Origin: Paludisphaera borealis
GTDB lineage: Bacteria; Planctomycetota; Planctomycetia; Isosphaerales; Isosphaeraceae
Direction: 5' to 3'
DNA: 64,000 nt
Assembly: GCF_001956985.1 (NCBI RefSeq)
Contig: NZ_CP019082.1
Span: 3,720,001-3,784,000 of the forward strand
The translations under genes were made by a program, and so were the position numbers. Positions 54,218 to 62,990 of the stretch are shown piece by piece. The notes under the pieces are model-generated. The model saw only the letters and a list, made by a program, of their open reading frames with translations. It was not told where the DNA came from and did no database searches. Within the stretch, counting starts at the first letter, position 1. The number at the start of each line of letters is the position of its first letter.

Positions 54218-55915
54218 TCAGTTGGCCGCGCGCGCCTGGGAGGCCTTGATGATCTGTTCCTTCACGGCTTCCAGGTTGAAGCTCGCGCCTTTCTGCATCG
54301 GCGGGAACTCGATGAACGTCGCGCCGACTTTCGCGACCTCTTGCTGCACGAAGGTGAACCGCCAGAATTCGTGGGAGAAGAAGTTGTAGTAGTTCAGCGA
54401 CCCGGAAAGCCCGGTGCGCTCGAACGGATCGAGGCGGATGTTCGTGAGGATCGGCCAGTCGGGCTTGACCGTTCCGCCGATCCAGCCGTTCGGTTGATCA
54501 ATGAATCGGTACTTGTAGTCGTCGACCCGGACCGCGCCGAGCGTTCCCTCAGCGAAGTACAGCACCTCGCGGCGCCGCGACGGCCCCTTGCCGGTGATCA
54601 GGTCCATCTGGTCGTAGCCGTCGAGGTGGACCTTGTACGTCCTGTCGCCGAGGGTCTTGCCTTGCTTCAGTTCCTCGGCGATTCCGGGGCCGCCGGCCGC
54701 GTCGACCAACGTCGGGAACCAGTCGAGCCCGGAGATGATCCCGTTCTCGACCTTCCCAGCGGGCACCTTGCCCGGCCATCGCACGATGCAGGGGACGCGC
54801 ATGCCTCCTTCGAGCACGGTCCCTTTTCCGCCGGCGAACGGCGTTTGACCGCCGTCGGGCCAGGTGAAGTTCTCGGCGCCGTTGTCGGTCGTGAAGACCA
54901 GGATCGTATCGTCCGCGACGCCCAGATCGTCGAGCTTCTTCATGACCGAGCCGACGATGTCGTCGAGCTGAGCCATCCCGGCCTCGTAGGTGTACCAGCC
55001 GTTCTCCGACGTCTGCAACTTGGCGTACTTGTCCGACAAGTGAGTAATGACGTGCATACGGGTCGGGTTCAGCCACACGAAGAAGGGCTTGGCGTCCGCC
55101 TTGGCCTTGTCGATGAACTTGAAGGTGAGGTCGAGGATCTCATCGTCCACCGTCTTCATGCGGTCGGGGTAGAGGGGACCCGCGTCCTCGATCTTCTGCT
55201 TGCCGACCTTGCCCCATCGAGCCTCTTCGGTCGGGTCGTCCGTCTCGGTCGCCCAGCTATGGATCATGTTCCGCGGCCCGATCTTGGCCTTCAGCTCGGG
55301 CGGGTAGGAATGGAAGGCCGGATCCTCCATCGCGTCGAGGTGATAGAGGTAGCCGAAGAACTCGTCGAACCCGTGGGCCGTGGGGAGGTACTCGTTGAGG
55401 TCGCCCAGGTGGTTCTTGCCGAACTGTCCCGTCGCGTAGCCGTGCGACTTGAGCGCCGTGGCGATGGTGGGCGCCGCCGCGACCATCCCGACCTTGGCGC
55501 CGGCCTGGCCCACGGTGGTAAGACCGGTGCGGATCGGCAACTGCCCGGTGATGAAGTTCGCCCGGCCCGCCGTGCAGCTCGGCTCGGCGTAGTAGTCGGT
55601 GAAGAGCATCCCCTGAGCGGCCATCTTGTCGAGGTTCGGCGTCTTGCCCGCCATCATTCCCCGGTGATACGCGCCGATGTTGAACCAGCCGACGTCATCG
55701 CCCATGATGAACACGATGTTCGGCTTCTTCCCGGACGAGGCCTGCGTGGTCGTAGCTGTGGCCGTGGCCGTGATCGCGCCGGCGTCGGCGGTGGACGGCC
55801 GCGTCGCCCCGTCGTCGGCCCTCGACGCGGGGCTGACGTCTCTTGTAGCGGCGAGGACGCCGAGCATCGCGCCCAGCGCCCCGCAGGCCAACGCTTGAAT
55901 CGTGCCAATCTTCAT
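54218..55915 (-). CDS. exported arylsulfatase
   Basis: This 565-residue sulfatase has signal peptide QALACGALGAMLGVLAATRD, a Thr/Ala-rich linker and then metal ligands D73-D74 (NIVFIMGDDVGWF). The formylglycine motif is C114-T-A-G-R118 (EPSCTAGRANFITG), the C-x-A-x-R variant rather than C-x-P-x-R. Further active-site segments are FGKNHLGD and FTTDNGAENFTWPDGG. It needs a formylglycine-generating enzyme or anaerobic maturase, neither of which is in the window. Planctomycetes use such enzymes on sulfated glycans, but this substrate is unknown. I chose ATG 55915 over the TTG at 55933. Confidence 0.9.
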   Translation of the reverse strand: MKIGTIQALACGALGAMLGVLAATRDVSPASRADDGATRPSTADAGAITATATATTTQASSGKKPNIVFIMGDDVGWFNIGAYHRGMMAGKTPNLDKMAAQGMLFTDYYAEPSCTAGRANFITGQLPIRTGLTTVGQAGAKVGMVAAAPTIATALKSHGYATGQFGKNHLGDLNEYLPTAHGFDEFFGYLYHLDAMEDPAFHSYPPELKAKIGPRNMIHSWATETDDPTEEARWGKVGKQKIEDAGPLYPDRMKTVDDEILDLTFKFIDKAKADAKPFFVWLNPTRMHVITHLSDKYAKLQTSENGWYTYEAGMAQLDDIVGSVMKKLDDLGVADDTILVFTTDNGAENFTWPDGGQTPFAGGKGTVLEGGMRVPCIVRWPGKVPAGKVENGIISGLDWFPTLVDAAGGPGIAEELKQGKTLGDRTYKVHLDGYDQMDLITGKGPSRRREVLYFAEGTLGAVRVDDYKYRFIDQPNGWIGGTVKPDWPILTNIRLDPFERTGLSGSLNYYNFFSHEFWRFTFVQQEVAKVGATFIEFPPMQKGASFNLEAVKEQIIKASQARAAN

Positions 55916-56003
55916 CTTCTGAAAGCTCCGCAAGAGGTGTGGGGAGAAACCCGGTCAGGGACGAGGTCCACGCGGGCAACTACGGGATCGGCCGGTGCTT
56001 CGG

Positions 56004-56300
56004 TCACTCGCCGGATCCGTCTTGCTTCGTTTGATCGGTCTTCCCGCGCCGTTCCAGGTATCGTGAACTCGCCGCCAGGCCTTCGATCAAGTGAGGAACT
56101 GCGCCGAGGATTCCAAAGGCGCCGAGGATGACCATCCCGTGACCGACGCGGACCTGCCCGTGGGAAACGTCTTCTCGAAACGTATGGGAGGCGTCGCTCA
56201 GGCCGATGAAGAGCAGCGCGATCCCTTTCACCAGGTTGGTGAGGGGATTCTCCACGAACGAATTGATCGCCCGCGCAATCCGATCCCGTCGATCGCTCAT
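56004..56300 (-). CDS. small membrane protein with two TM segments
   Basis: This 98-residue protein has two hydrophobic segments (LVKGIALLFIGLSDA at about 23-37 and VGHGMVILGAFGILGAVPHL at about 52-71) and a charged C-terminus. It resembles short conserved hypothetical membrane proteins but no named family is certain. Its ATG (56300-56298) overlaps the TGA of the upstream gene as ATGA, so the two are probably translationally coupled. Confidence 0.68.
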   Translation of the reverse strand: MSDRRDRIARAINSFVENPLTNLVKGIALLFIGLSDASHTFREDVSHGQVRVGHGMVILGAFGILGAVPHLIEGLAASSRYLERRGKTDQTKQDGSGE

Positions 56301-56734
56301 GATCCGTCTCGCCGAGTTTTCTGTGGGACTACGATTCGGATCGGTCCGCCGCCCGCATTCCGGCTTGCGGCGCGAAGAGACGCCACACACCAGACGGCCA
56401 GCGCCGAGTGCAAGACGACCGCCGGTCGCAGGCCGACGCCCGACATCCCCAGGCCGACGCTAGCGTAGCTCAGCAACGCAACGGCCGCGACGTTGTAGAG
56501 CAATAAGGCCGCAACCAGGCCCGAGGCCGTCCACCCCAGAGCGTCGTCGCCAGCGAACCAGCAAGCCGCCGCGATTGAACAGAGGGCCGAGCCGAGCAGC
56601 CGCCCCATGATCAAACCGGCGGGCGAATCGATCGGAGAACCCAGCAGCATCGAGGCCGCCGCGGACGGTGCGATCAAGAGCGCGACGCCGGTCCCAGCTT
56701 CGAGAACGGCGGTGGTGGTGAGCAACGATTTCAT
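56297..56734 (-). CDS. small integral membrane protein, four TM segments
   Basis: This 145-residue hydrophobic protein starts MKSLLTTTAVLEAGTGVALL. Four membrane segments are visible: GVALLIAPSAAASMLL, GRLLGSALCSIAAACWF, SGLVAALLLYNVAAVALL and VLHSALAVWCVASL. No catalytic or transport motif is recognised. It overlaps the next gene by four bases (ATGA) and lies 80 bases downstream of the repeat-protein gene on the same strand. The two small proteins may form a complex. Confidence 0.7.
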   Translation of the reverse strand: MKSLLTTTAVLEAGTGVALLIAPSAAASMLLGSPIDSPAGLIMGRLLGSALCSIAAACWFAGDDALGWTASGLVAALLLYNVAAVALLSYASVGLGMSGVGLRPAVVLHSALAVWCVASLRAASRNAGGGPIRIVVPQKTRRDGS

Positions 56735-56814
56735 GAGTTGTTTCTGACTTGGGAAACGGTCGCACCATCGCGGCGACGGTGCGGCCGTTCCGACCTCACG
56801 CGGACGCCGTGGAC

Positions 56815-58623
56815 TCAGCGCGCGAACGCCAGGCCCGGGTCGTTTGCGGGGGCGCCGGTCGCCCGGAAGTTGAAGTGCGTGTCGTCCAATCGGGCGACCT
56901 GACCGGTCAGCGCCCCCATCTGGGACTTCTGGTCCGCCGAGAGAGTGAGCGTGCCGTCCGCCAGGGTGGACTTGCCCGAGATCGACGTGGGGGGCTTGCC
57001 GGGGGCTGCGATCGTCCAGGTGAAGCCGCCGTCGTCTTTGATCGAGAGCGTGACCTTGGCATTCTGCGGAGCCGAGGCGTTCCAGTCGCCCGTCAGCTTG
57101 CCCACGTCGACCGGCTGGGCTTGGGAGGGCGCCGCACTCCCGGCGCTGGCCGGCTGGAGCTTGCTGAGAAGCTGGGCCGAGAGCGTGTCGTTGGGCTGGA
57201 GCGCGACCACTTCCTTCAACTGGACGGCCGCGGAGTCGCTGTGCCCTTGCGTGATGTAGTGGTACGCCAGCAGGAAGCGGGCTGGGGCCGACGTGCGGTC
57301 CGCCTTCACGAAGGCTTCCAGATTGCGAACTTGCTCGGTGTAGAGATTCGCATCGGAGTAATTCCCGATCAGCGTGGTCCAGTCCCAGCCCGGGCCGACG
57401 GAGAGGACCGCGTAGAGAGGTCCCGCGGCCTGGTCGTACTTGCCCTGGGCGAAGAAGACGAGCGCGAGGAATTCGTGCATCGTGGAGTCGTTCGGCATCT
57501 GCCCGATCGCCTGCTGATCGCGCTGAAGCGCGGTGGCGTAGTCGTTCGACTTGAACGCCTCGCGGGCCTGATCGAAGAGTGCGGTCGCCTGGTCGGTCAC
57601 GGTCGGTTGGGGCGCCGCCGCGGCGGTGTTGAGCGGCTGGGTGTAGTCGGGAGCGGGAGCGGAGGCGGCACCATCCGCCGGCTGAGGTTGACCGACGGGC
57701 TGCCCAGCGACGGGCGCCGCCATACCGGTCGCATAAGGATTGCTGTAGCCGGAGTAGCCGTAACCGTACATCGGCGAACCCACTCCCCAAGCACCGACGC
57801 CAGCCGAGCTGCCCATGCCCATCGCGCCGTAGTTGCCGTTCCAGTAGCCATTGGTCATACCGGGGTGGTACTGGTCGTACTGATTGCGATTCGCGTACCC
57901 CGCTCCGACGGCGGCGGCGCCCGCGTTGGAATAGGGGCTCTGGTTGCGATTCGCGTACCCCGCTCCGACGGCGGCGGCGCCCGCGTTGGAATAGGGGCTC
58001 TGGTTGCGATTCGCGTACCCCGCTCCGGCTGCGGCGGCTCCTGCGTTGGAGTAGGGGTTCTGGTTACGATTGCTGTAATCCGCGCCGGCGGCTGCGGCGC
58101 CGGCGTTCGAGTGGGCGCCCGACTGGTTGCGATTGCTGTAATCCGCGCCGGCGGCTGCGGCGCCGGCGTTCGAGTGGGCGCCCGACTGGTTGCGATTGCT
58201 GTAATCCGCGCCGGCGGCTGCGGCGCCGGCGTTCGAGTGGGCGCCCGACTGGTTGCGATTGCTGTAACCCGCTCCGGCGGCTGCGGCACCCGCATTGGAG
58301 GGGCCCTGGTTGCGATTGTTGTAGCCCGCGCCAGCGGCGGCGGCCCCGGCATTGGAGGGGTTGCCCGACTGGTTGCGATTGCCGGACGCTCCGGCGCCTT
58401 GAGGTCGGGATTCGTTCGTGGAGGGGCGTGGCTGGCTGAACGAGGGCGAGTGGCCCATGGAACCGCCGCCACCCCCGCCGCTATATCCGCCCCCGCGAGC
58501 GCCGCCACCCCCGCCGCCATACCCGCCCCCACGGCCGCCGCCGCGACCGGCGAAGACGTCCGACGGACTGGCGAGCATCGCCAGAGAGGCGCCCAGAGCC
58601 AGATTCACGAGTGTGCGCGTCAT
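56815..58623 (-). CDS. exported tandem-repeat protein with C-terminal TPR domain
   Basis: This 602-residue protein has signal MTRTLVNLALGASLAMLASP (cleavage near VFAG). A Gly-rich segment (GGGRGGGYGGGGGG) follows, then eight tandem units of 19-21 residues with consensus SNAGAAAAGADYSNRNQ (DNA 57884-58385). A Pro/Tyr linker, TPR-like helices (about 310-460, including AREAFKSNDYATALQRDQQA and YDQAAGPLYAVLSVGPG) and a C-terminal lipocalin-like beta domain (TGDWNASAPQNAKVTLSIKD) complete it. The middle repeats may be a flexible or self-associating surface region. Start ATG 58623 has AAGG upstream. Confidence 0.78.
   Translation of the reverse strand: MTRTLVNLALGASLAMLASPSDVFAGRGGGRGGGYGGGGGGARGGGYSGGGGGGSMGHSPSFSQPRPSTNESRPQGAGASGNRNQSGNPSNAGAAAAGAGYNNRNQGPSNAGAAAAGAGYSNRNQSGAHSNAGAAAAGADYSNRNQSGAHSNAGAAAAGADYSNRNQSGAHSNAGAAAAGADYSNRNQNPYSNAGAAAAGAGYANRNQSPYSNAGAAAVGAGYANRNQSPYSNAGAAAVGAGYANRNQYDQYHPGMTNGYWNGNYGAMGMGSSAGVGAWGVGSPMYGYGYSGYSNPYATGMAAPVAGQPVGQPQPADGAASAPAPDYTQPLNTAAAAPQPTVTDQATALFDQAREAFKSNDYATALQRDQQAIGQMPNDSTMHEFLALVFFAQGKYDQAAGPLYAVLSVGPGWDWTTLIGNYSDANLYTEQVRNLEAFVKADRTSAPARFLLAYHYITQGHSDSAAVQLKEVVALQPNDTLSAQLLSKLQPASAGSAAPSQAQPVDVGKLTGDWNASAPQNAKVTLSIKDDGGFTWTIAAPGKPPTSISGKSTLADGTLTLSADQKSQMGALTGQVARLDDTHFNFRATGAPANDPGLAFAR
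57884..58385. repeat. tandem 60/63-bp coding repeats
   Basis: Blocks 57901-57960 and 57961-58020 are identical 60-mers. Blocks 58081-58143 and 58144-58206 are identical 63-mers, and 58207-58269 differs only at its end. More divergent units flank them. DNA identity is higher than amino acid selection alone would require, so recent unit duplication or conversion is likely. Confidence 0.9.
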
Positions 58624-58674
58624 GATGATGAGCCTTGGTGAAAAGGATGTGAATCTCGAATGCATCGGCGGATC

Positions 58675-59637
58675 TCACTTACCGACCTGGGGAGGCTTGC
58701 GAACGATGACGAATTCGTCGACCCCGGGGATCGCCGTGCCTCCCAGAGTCCGTTGCACCGATTGCCAACTGATCCGGTCCTTCCCCAGGCGCCGGACGAC
58801 GTTCGTGGACGATGCCGGTTGACCGTCCTGGCGAACCCCTTCGACCTTGATCACCCACTCGTCGCCGATGCGTGTGAAGTACCCTTCGCCGTGGCCCCCC
58901 TCGGAGTCGAAGATCCAGGTCTTGAACTGCTGCTTCAGGGGGTCCCAGCCGATCCGCTGGGTGCCGGAGAGGACGGGTCGGCCCTCGGTCTTCATGGTGA
59001 ATTCGCGATCAAGAAAGTTGCCGCCGACGGCCCAAGCGCAGGTGGTGGAGACGACCGCGTCCTGACTCTCGTTGACCCAGTCGCCCACGAGCCACTCCAG
59101 CTCCTTGAGGTGGTCGTGGGGGGTAAGGTCGCGGGCGATCTCGTCGCGCACGACGGCCTGCCGCCACTGGCCGCCCTGTTTGACGTACACCGCGACGAAC
59201 CGGCTGACGTCGGGCGCGCCGGCTCCCGCCGCGGGCTTGATGGTCGTTCGGCCCTCCTCGATCGCCGTCTCCGGCCCGAGAAGGCGGAGTGAGTCGACCT
59301 TGATAGTGATCGTACTGCCGGGGTTGTCGGCGAACGACCGGGCGTACTGATCGCGGATGGCGGCGCGGCCTTCGGTCCGCTCACCTTGCTCGTCGACGAC
59401 GATCCCGTTCTCCGAGTACGTGGCCGCGGCGGCCGCGGCGTCGCCAGCGTCGAACGCCTTGGTGAACGCGTCGAGAAGCACCCGGATCGCCTTCTCGTCG
59501 TCGCTCCGTGCGGCCGGATCGGTTGCGGCGGTGGCTTGCGGCGCGGACGGACGCGACTTGGTCACCGCCTGAGCGTAGAGTGAGACCCCAGTCGCGTCGA
59601 ACGCGACGATGAGCATCAGAACGACCTTCTTCATCAT
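58675..59637 (-). CDS. exported SnoaL/DUF4440-type protein
   Basis: This 320-residue protein has signal MMKKVVLMLIVAFDATGVSL, cleavage near YAQA. Residues of about 45-175 form an NTF2-like/SgcJ domain (AIRVLLDAFTKAFDAGDAAA, YSENGIVVDEQGERTEGRAA). Residues of about 180-310 form a second beta-rich domain (ELEWLVGDWVNES, RIGWDPLKQQFKTWIFDS). NTF2-like folds bind small ligands or serve as scaffolds, and no catalytic residues are evident. It lies 51 bases upstream of the tandem-repeat gene on the same strand. Confidence 0.78.
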   Translation of the reverse strand: MMKKVVLMLIVAFDATGVSLYAQAVTKSRPSAPQATAATDPAARSDDEKAIRVLLDAFTKAFDAGDAAAAAATYSENGIVVDEQGERTEGRAAIRDQYARSFADNPGSTITIKVDSLRLLGPETAIEEGRTTIKPAAGAGAPDVSRFVAVYVKQGGQWRQAVVRDEIARDLTPHDHLKELEWLVGDWVNESQDAVVSTTCAWAVGGNFLDREFTMKTEGRPVLSGTQRIGWDPLKQQFKTWIFDSEGGHGEGYFTRIGDEWVIKVEGVRQDGQPASSTNVVRRLGKDRISWQSVQRTLGGTAIPGVDEFVIVRKPPQVGK

Positions 59638-59941
59638 CGTTTACCCTCATGCAAAGACGGATTTTCAGCCTTTGGGACCGAGTCGCCGGGGGCGGAGGAC
59701 GGGCTTTGCCGCGGATCGGAGCGACCGGCCTCGTCGAACGCGAAGCCGACCGGAAGCGCTCGCAAAACCGAGGCAGATCGATCGGAAGTGAATCAAGGCT
59801 TGGGACGTTTCCCACGTGAAGGAAGCGACGCGAGCGACACGTCGCTCCGATGAGCTTTCCGACCTCGCCTCACCTTCTTCAAGGAGAGGGCGAGACGAGG
59901 TCGCGGCCCAGCTCTGCCCCGAGACGACTTGGCGCCAGGCC
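59638..59941. other. 304-base intergenic stretch
   Basis: This stretch lies between two minus-strand genes. No gene is supported. An imperfect inverted repeat (GGAAGCGACG / CGTCGCTCC) at about 59820-59848 could be a 3' hairpin of the 59942-61078 transcript. Confidence 0.4.
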
Positions 59942-61078
59942 TCAGGGTTGGCCGGGAGGGGGCGGCGGAGGGGCGACGCCCGTGTGCGGATCGGGCTGCG
60001 GCCCGAAGTGGTCAAACCCCATGCCGGAGAAGTACGCGGTCACCTTCTTGGGATCCGGCTGGACGGCTTGAGAGCTGTACGGGTTCGAGGCCGGCGCCTG
60101 CACCTGGTTGCGAAGCTGAACCAGCATCGGGAAGAGGTGGTCGTACGCCGCTTCCTGCGTGGGCGTCTTGGCCGCGCCGAAGGTCAGGTTGAAGCTGTGC
60201 ATGAAATTGATCACGCTCCCCAGCGTCGTCGTGGGGTACTTGTCGAGGCCCTTGAGGAACGGCCCGACGGAGGGCGTCTGGAGCATCTTGGTAAGGCCGT
60301 AAAGCGCCTTCAGGAAATTGTCGGCCTCGCCTCGGTTCTTCGTCCCCTGGGGGAGGACGCTATCAACCTTCGCCTTGAGCGCCTTGATCGCCGTCCGAGC
60401 CTTCGCGAGCGTCTCGGGCGAGACCTGGCCCTGACTCGAGGCTTCCTTCCGGGCTGTCGCGACCACCGCGCGAACCGCCTCGCGCTCAGACTTGAAGTCC
60501 GGCGACGTCAGCAGGACGTCGGGCACGCCGTTGGCACTCAGGTCTTCCAGGCTGATCGCGATCATGTTGGCGGCGTACTCGAACTCGATGTTCTTGACGA
60601 GCTGGCTGTCGACCTGCTGGGTCGCCGCCTTGATCGCCGGGCCCAGGACCATGGGGTTCGTCAAGTCGTTGAGCACCGCGTTCAGCGCATCCCCGTCGTG
60701 AACGTCGAGCGTGGAGGGGTTGTCGTGAATCCGGTTGTAGATCTCCACGCCGGTAGCGCTCTGCTCCTTCTGATTGGCCCTCGAACGCCCGTAAAACTCC
60801 TTCGCGTTCCTCTGGTTCACCTGATACATGTACTCGTTCACCTGCATGGCGGTGTTGGCGTTCATCGAGCGGGCCTCGGCCGTCTGCTCGTTGTACGCCC
60901 CGGCGCCGGCGGCGTAGACCCCCATGCCACGGCCGATACCCTCTTGAAGGGTCGATGCACCGCCCCAGCCGCCCCAACCGCCGTACCCGCCCGGATACCG
61001 ATACTGGGCGTGAGCCGGTCCCGCCATGAAGGCGAACACCGCGCTCAAAAGAGTCGCCCGCGCAAGGGAACGAAGCAT
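59942..61078 (-). CDS. exported protein of unknown function
   Basis: This 378-residue protein has a clear signal peptide (MLRSLARATLLSAVFAFMAG, cleavage PAHA-QYR), then a Tyr/Gly/Trp-rich segment (RYPGGYGGWGGWGG). A mostly helical region follows (QTAEARSMNANTAMQVNEYM, then YQVNQRNAKEFYGR), with a predicted coiled-coil feel, and a Pro-rich C-terminus (VAPPPPPPGQP). No family is recognised. It is the first gene of the minus-strand cluster, and a TTGACA-type promoter lies about 250 bases upstream. Confidence 0.7.
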   Translation of the reverse strand: MLRSLARATLLSAVFAFMAGPAHAQYRYPGGYGGWGGWGGASTLQEGIGRGMGVYAAGAGAYNEQTAEARSMNANTAMQVNEYMYQVNQRNAKEFYGRSRANQKEQSATGVEIYNRIHDNPSTLDVHDGDALNAVLNDLTNPMVLGPAIKAATQQVDSQLVKNIEFEYAANMIAISLEDLSANGVPDVLLTSPDFKSEREAVRAVVATARKEASSQGQVSPETLAKARTAIKALKAKVDSVLPQGTKNRGEADNFLKALYGLTKMLQTPSVGPFLKGLDKYPTTTLGSVINFMHSFNLTFGAAKTPTQEAAYDHLFPMLVQLRNQVQAPASNPYSSQAVQPDPKKVTAYFSGMGFDHFGPQPDPHTGVAPPPPPPGQP

Positions 61079-61323
61079 GCTGAAGCTCCCGGATAGGATC
61101 TGCGTGATCGGTGACTGGATGCAAAACCAAAGATGGGGCAGAGCCCGAGTCGAGGCCGGTTTTCAGCGACATGAACCGGCGACGAGCGTCCTCGCCCAGC
61201 GCCTCGCGGGGACGAGTTCACTCCTATGAATATCGCTCAATCGAAGCCGACGAACCAGCGCCGCCTCGAACAGACGGAACTTTCGATTCCAAATCTACTC
61301 GTTTATCGAGACTCTTTGCATAT

Positions 61324-61352
61324 TCAATATCTATGTTTTTTCACTTTGTCAA
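61324..61352 (-). promoter_or_regulatory. candidate promoter for the 61078-56004 cluster
   Basis: On the minus strand a perfect TTGACA (61352-61347) is followed after 17 bases by TATTGA (61329-61324), within the most AT-rich stretch nearby. The -10 match is only partial. It would give a 5' leader of about 240 bases before ATG 61078. Confidence 0.35.
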
Positions 61353-61682
61353 CTCCGTAGCAATTTGAACGTGATCGGTTTTTCATCATGCGTGGAACCT
61401 CGAAGCGCGCCCCCGCGACCCGGGACGATCGACCGACGCAACCAGGCGCGAGAACGCCCAATTCCATCGGCGCGGGCCGGGAGGTCGTCGCTTGTTCGAG
61501 GCGCAACGGGGCACCATGCGAGGGCCCCCTTGATCGTGGCGGCCGGGACGCTCCGGCGAAAGCGAGACGAGTCTAGACTAGTGCGCGGATGGGTGACGTG
61601 AGCTTACGACTCGGATTCTTTCGCGGTTTTCTCTTTGGAAACCATCATGACGTCGTCGGGACGCATCGCGTCGGCCGGGTGC

Positions 61683-61765
61683 GAATTCGAGCCCGAAGCG
61701 CCAGCGAGTGAATTTTCAGTCGGCCGTTCGAATCAATTCACTCGCTGGCGCTTCGGGCTCGTAAT
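61683..61765. repeat. REP-like palindrome, copy 4
   Basis: Arms 61683-61714 and 61735-61765 are near-perfect inverted copies of the CACTCGCTGGCGCTTCGGGC family, flanking the asymmetric spacer (TTTCAGTCGGCCGTTCGAAT). It lies about 80 bases beyond the stop of the oxidoreductase gene at 61843. Confidence 0.88.
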
Positions 61766-61842
61766 GGCGCGCGCCAGCTCGCCGACGCCGAGGTTTCTGG
61801 TGCACTCTCAGCGCAAGCGAGGTGAGGACGTCCTGTGTTTGG

Positions 61843-62850
61843 TCAGAGCGAGACCCGGCGGCCTTCGCGGGCGGACTGCTTCTCGGCGAGGACGAGGCGG
61901 ATGGTCTCGCGCGAATCGCGGGCGGTGACGACCGGCTCGACGGGCTCGCCGTTGACGGCGCGGACGAAGTGGGCGATCTCGCGGGTGTAGCCGTCGCCGG
62001 GGGGGATCTCGGGGGTGAACGCCGGGCCGTCGGACGGGCAGACGCGGAAGCTCGGCGTCCGGGTGACGTCGAAGATGATCGCCGCCCGTTCGAGCACGAT
62101 GTTGAAGCTCATCTCGAAACCGAAGCTCGGCGTCATCCGCCAGGTGCTCTCGGCCACCACGGCCGGGCCGGCGGGGTAGTGGTACTGGGTCGAGATGTAC
62201 GACAGCGGCACGTCGGCCGTGCTTGACACCGATTCCGGCATGCCGAACAGGTAGTGCACGTAATCGCTGTCATGAATGTGGAGGTCGAGCGGCTGGCCGC
62301 CGCTGCGGTCCTCGTCGGCGAACCAGTTGTCGGGGCTCCAGTTGGGCTGGCTCGAAAACCGTCGGAACGTCGCCGCGATCGGCTTGCCGTACGCGCCCGA
62401 CTGGATCAGGTCGCGCGCGACGACGTACTCGGGCCAGAACCGGATGCAGTGGCCGATCTGAAGGATCTTGCCCGACTCGTCGGCCGCGGCGACCATCCGG
62501 TCGCACTCGGCCGTGTTCAGGGCCATCGGCTTCTCGCAGAGGACGTGCACGCCCGCCTTGAGCGCATGGACGGTGGTGTCCGGGTGCAAGAACGTCGGCA
62601 GGGTGATCGAGAGGGCGTCGACCGTTCCCGACGCCAGCAGCTCGTTCAGGTCGCTGTACACCGCGATGCCGGTCAGGTCGATGTGGTCCGCCGCGCCCCC
62701 GACGTTCCCCTTGGGCGCCTGCGTGGCCGCTTCGAGCGCCTTGTGGTTCGCCTCGCAAATCGCCGTGATGGTCGCGTCCGGAGACGCCTTCCAGCAGCGA
62801 TAATGCATCCGACCCATGAACCCCAGACCGACGATCCCAACCCGAACCAT
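61843..62850 (-). CDS. Gfo/Idh/MocA-family oxidoreductase
   Basis: This 335-residue NAD(P)-dependent dehydrogenase has an N-terminal Rossmann fold VGIVGLGFMGRMHY, the family motif C-E106-K107-P108 and a C-terminal alpha/beta domain with DLHIHDSDYVHYLFG, supplying the conserved Asp/His near the substrate. Family members oxidise or reduce sugars, inositols and related polyols. No signal peptide is present, so it is cytoplasmic. It is followed on the same strand by nothing for 764 bases. Specific substrate unknown. Confidence 0.9.
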   Translation of the reverse strand: MVRVGIVGLGFMGRMHYRCWKASPDATITAICEANHKALEAATQAPKGNVGGAADHIDLTGIAVYSDLNELLASGTVDALSITLPTFLHPDTTVHALKAGVHVLCEKPMALNTAECDRMVAAADESGKILQIGHCIRFWPEYVVARDLIQSGAYGKPIAATFRRFSSQPNWSPDNWFADEDRSGGQPLDLHIHDSDYVHYLFGMPESVSSTADVPLSYISTQYHYPAGPAVVAESTWRMTPSFGFEMSFNIVLERAAIIFDVTRTPSFRVCPSDGPAFTPEIPPGDGYTREIAHFVRAVNGEPVEPVVTARDSRETIRLVLAEKQSAREGRRVSL

Positions 62851-62990
62851 GAGGACGCCCTCTCTTCTTCAACGAGCGGCAAGACCCCCGAGTCGTCCCC
62901 GAGGTCCCTCGCCGCGCCTCTCGCGCCGTCTCCGCCACTACGATACCACCGCCGCGGGCGCGATCCAAGAGAGCGCGGCAGAGCGGGGCG

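Larger units (their letters stand above)
61079..61842. other. 764-base intergenic stretch
   Basis: No protein gene is supported here. It contains an AT-rich promoter-like segment (about 61260-61375), the fourth REP-like palindrome (61683-61765) and unassigned GC-rich sequence between them. Small frames that read through the palindrome are repeat artefacts. Confidence 0.55.

Noticed and set aside
61365-61928. small plus-strand frames reading through the fourth palindrome
   Set aside because: The peptides contain the translated palindrome (EPEAPASE type), which appears in every copy and in several frames; they are repeat artefacts.
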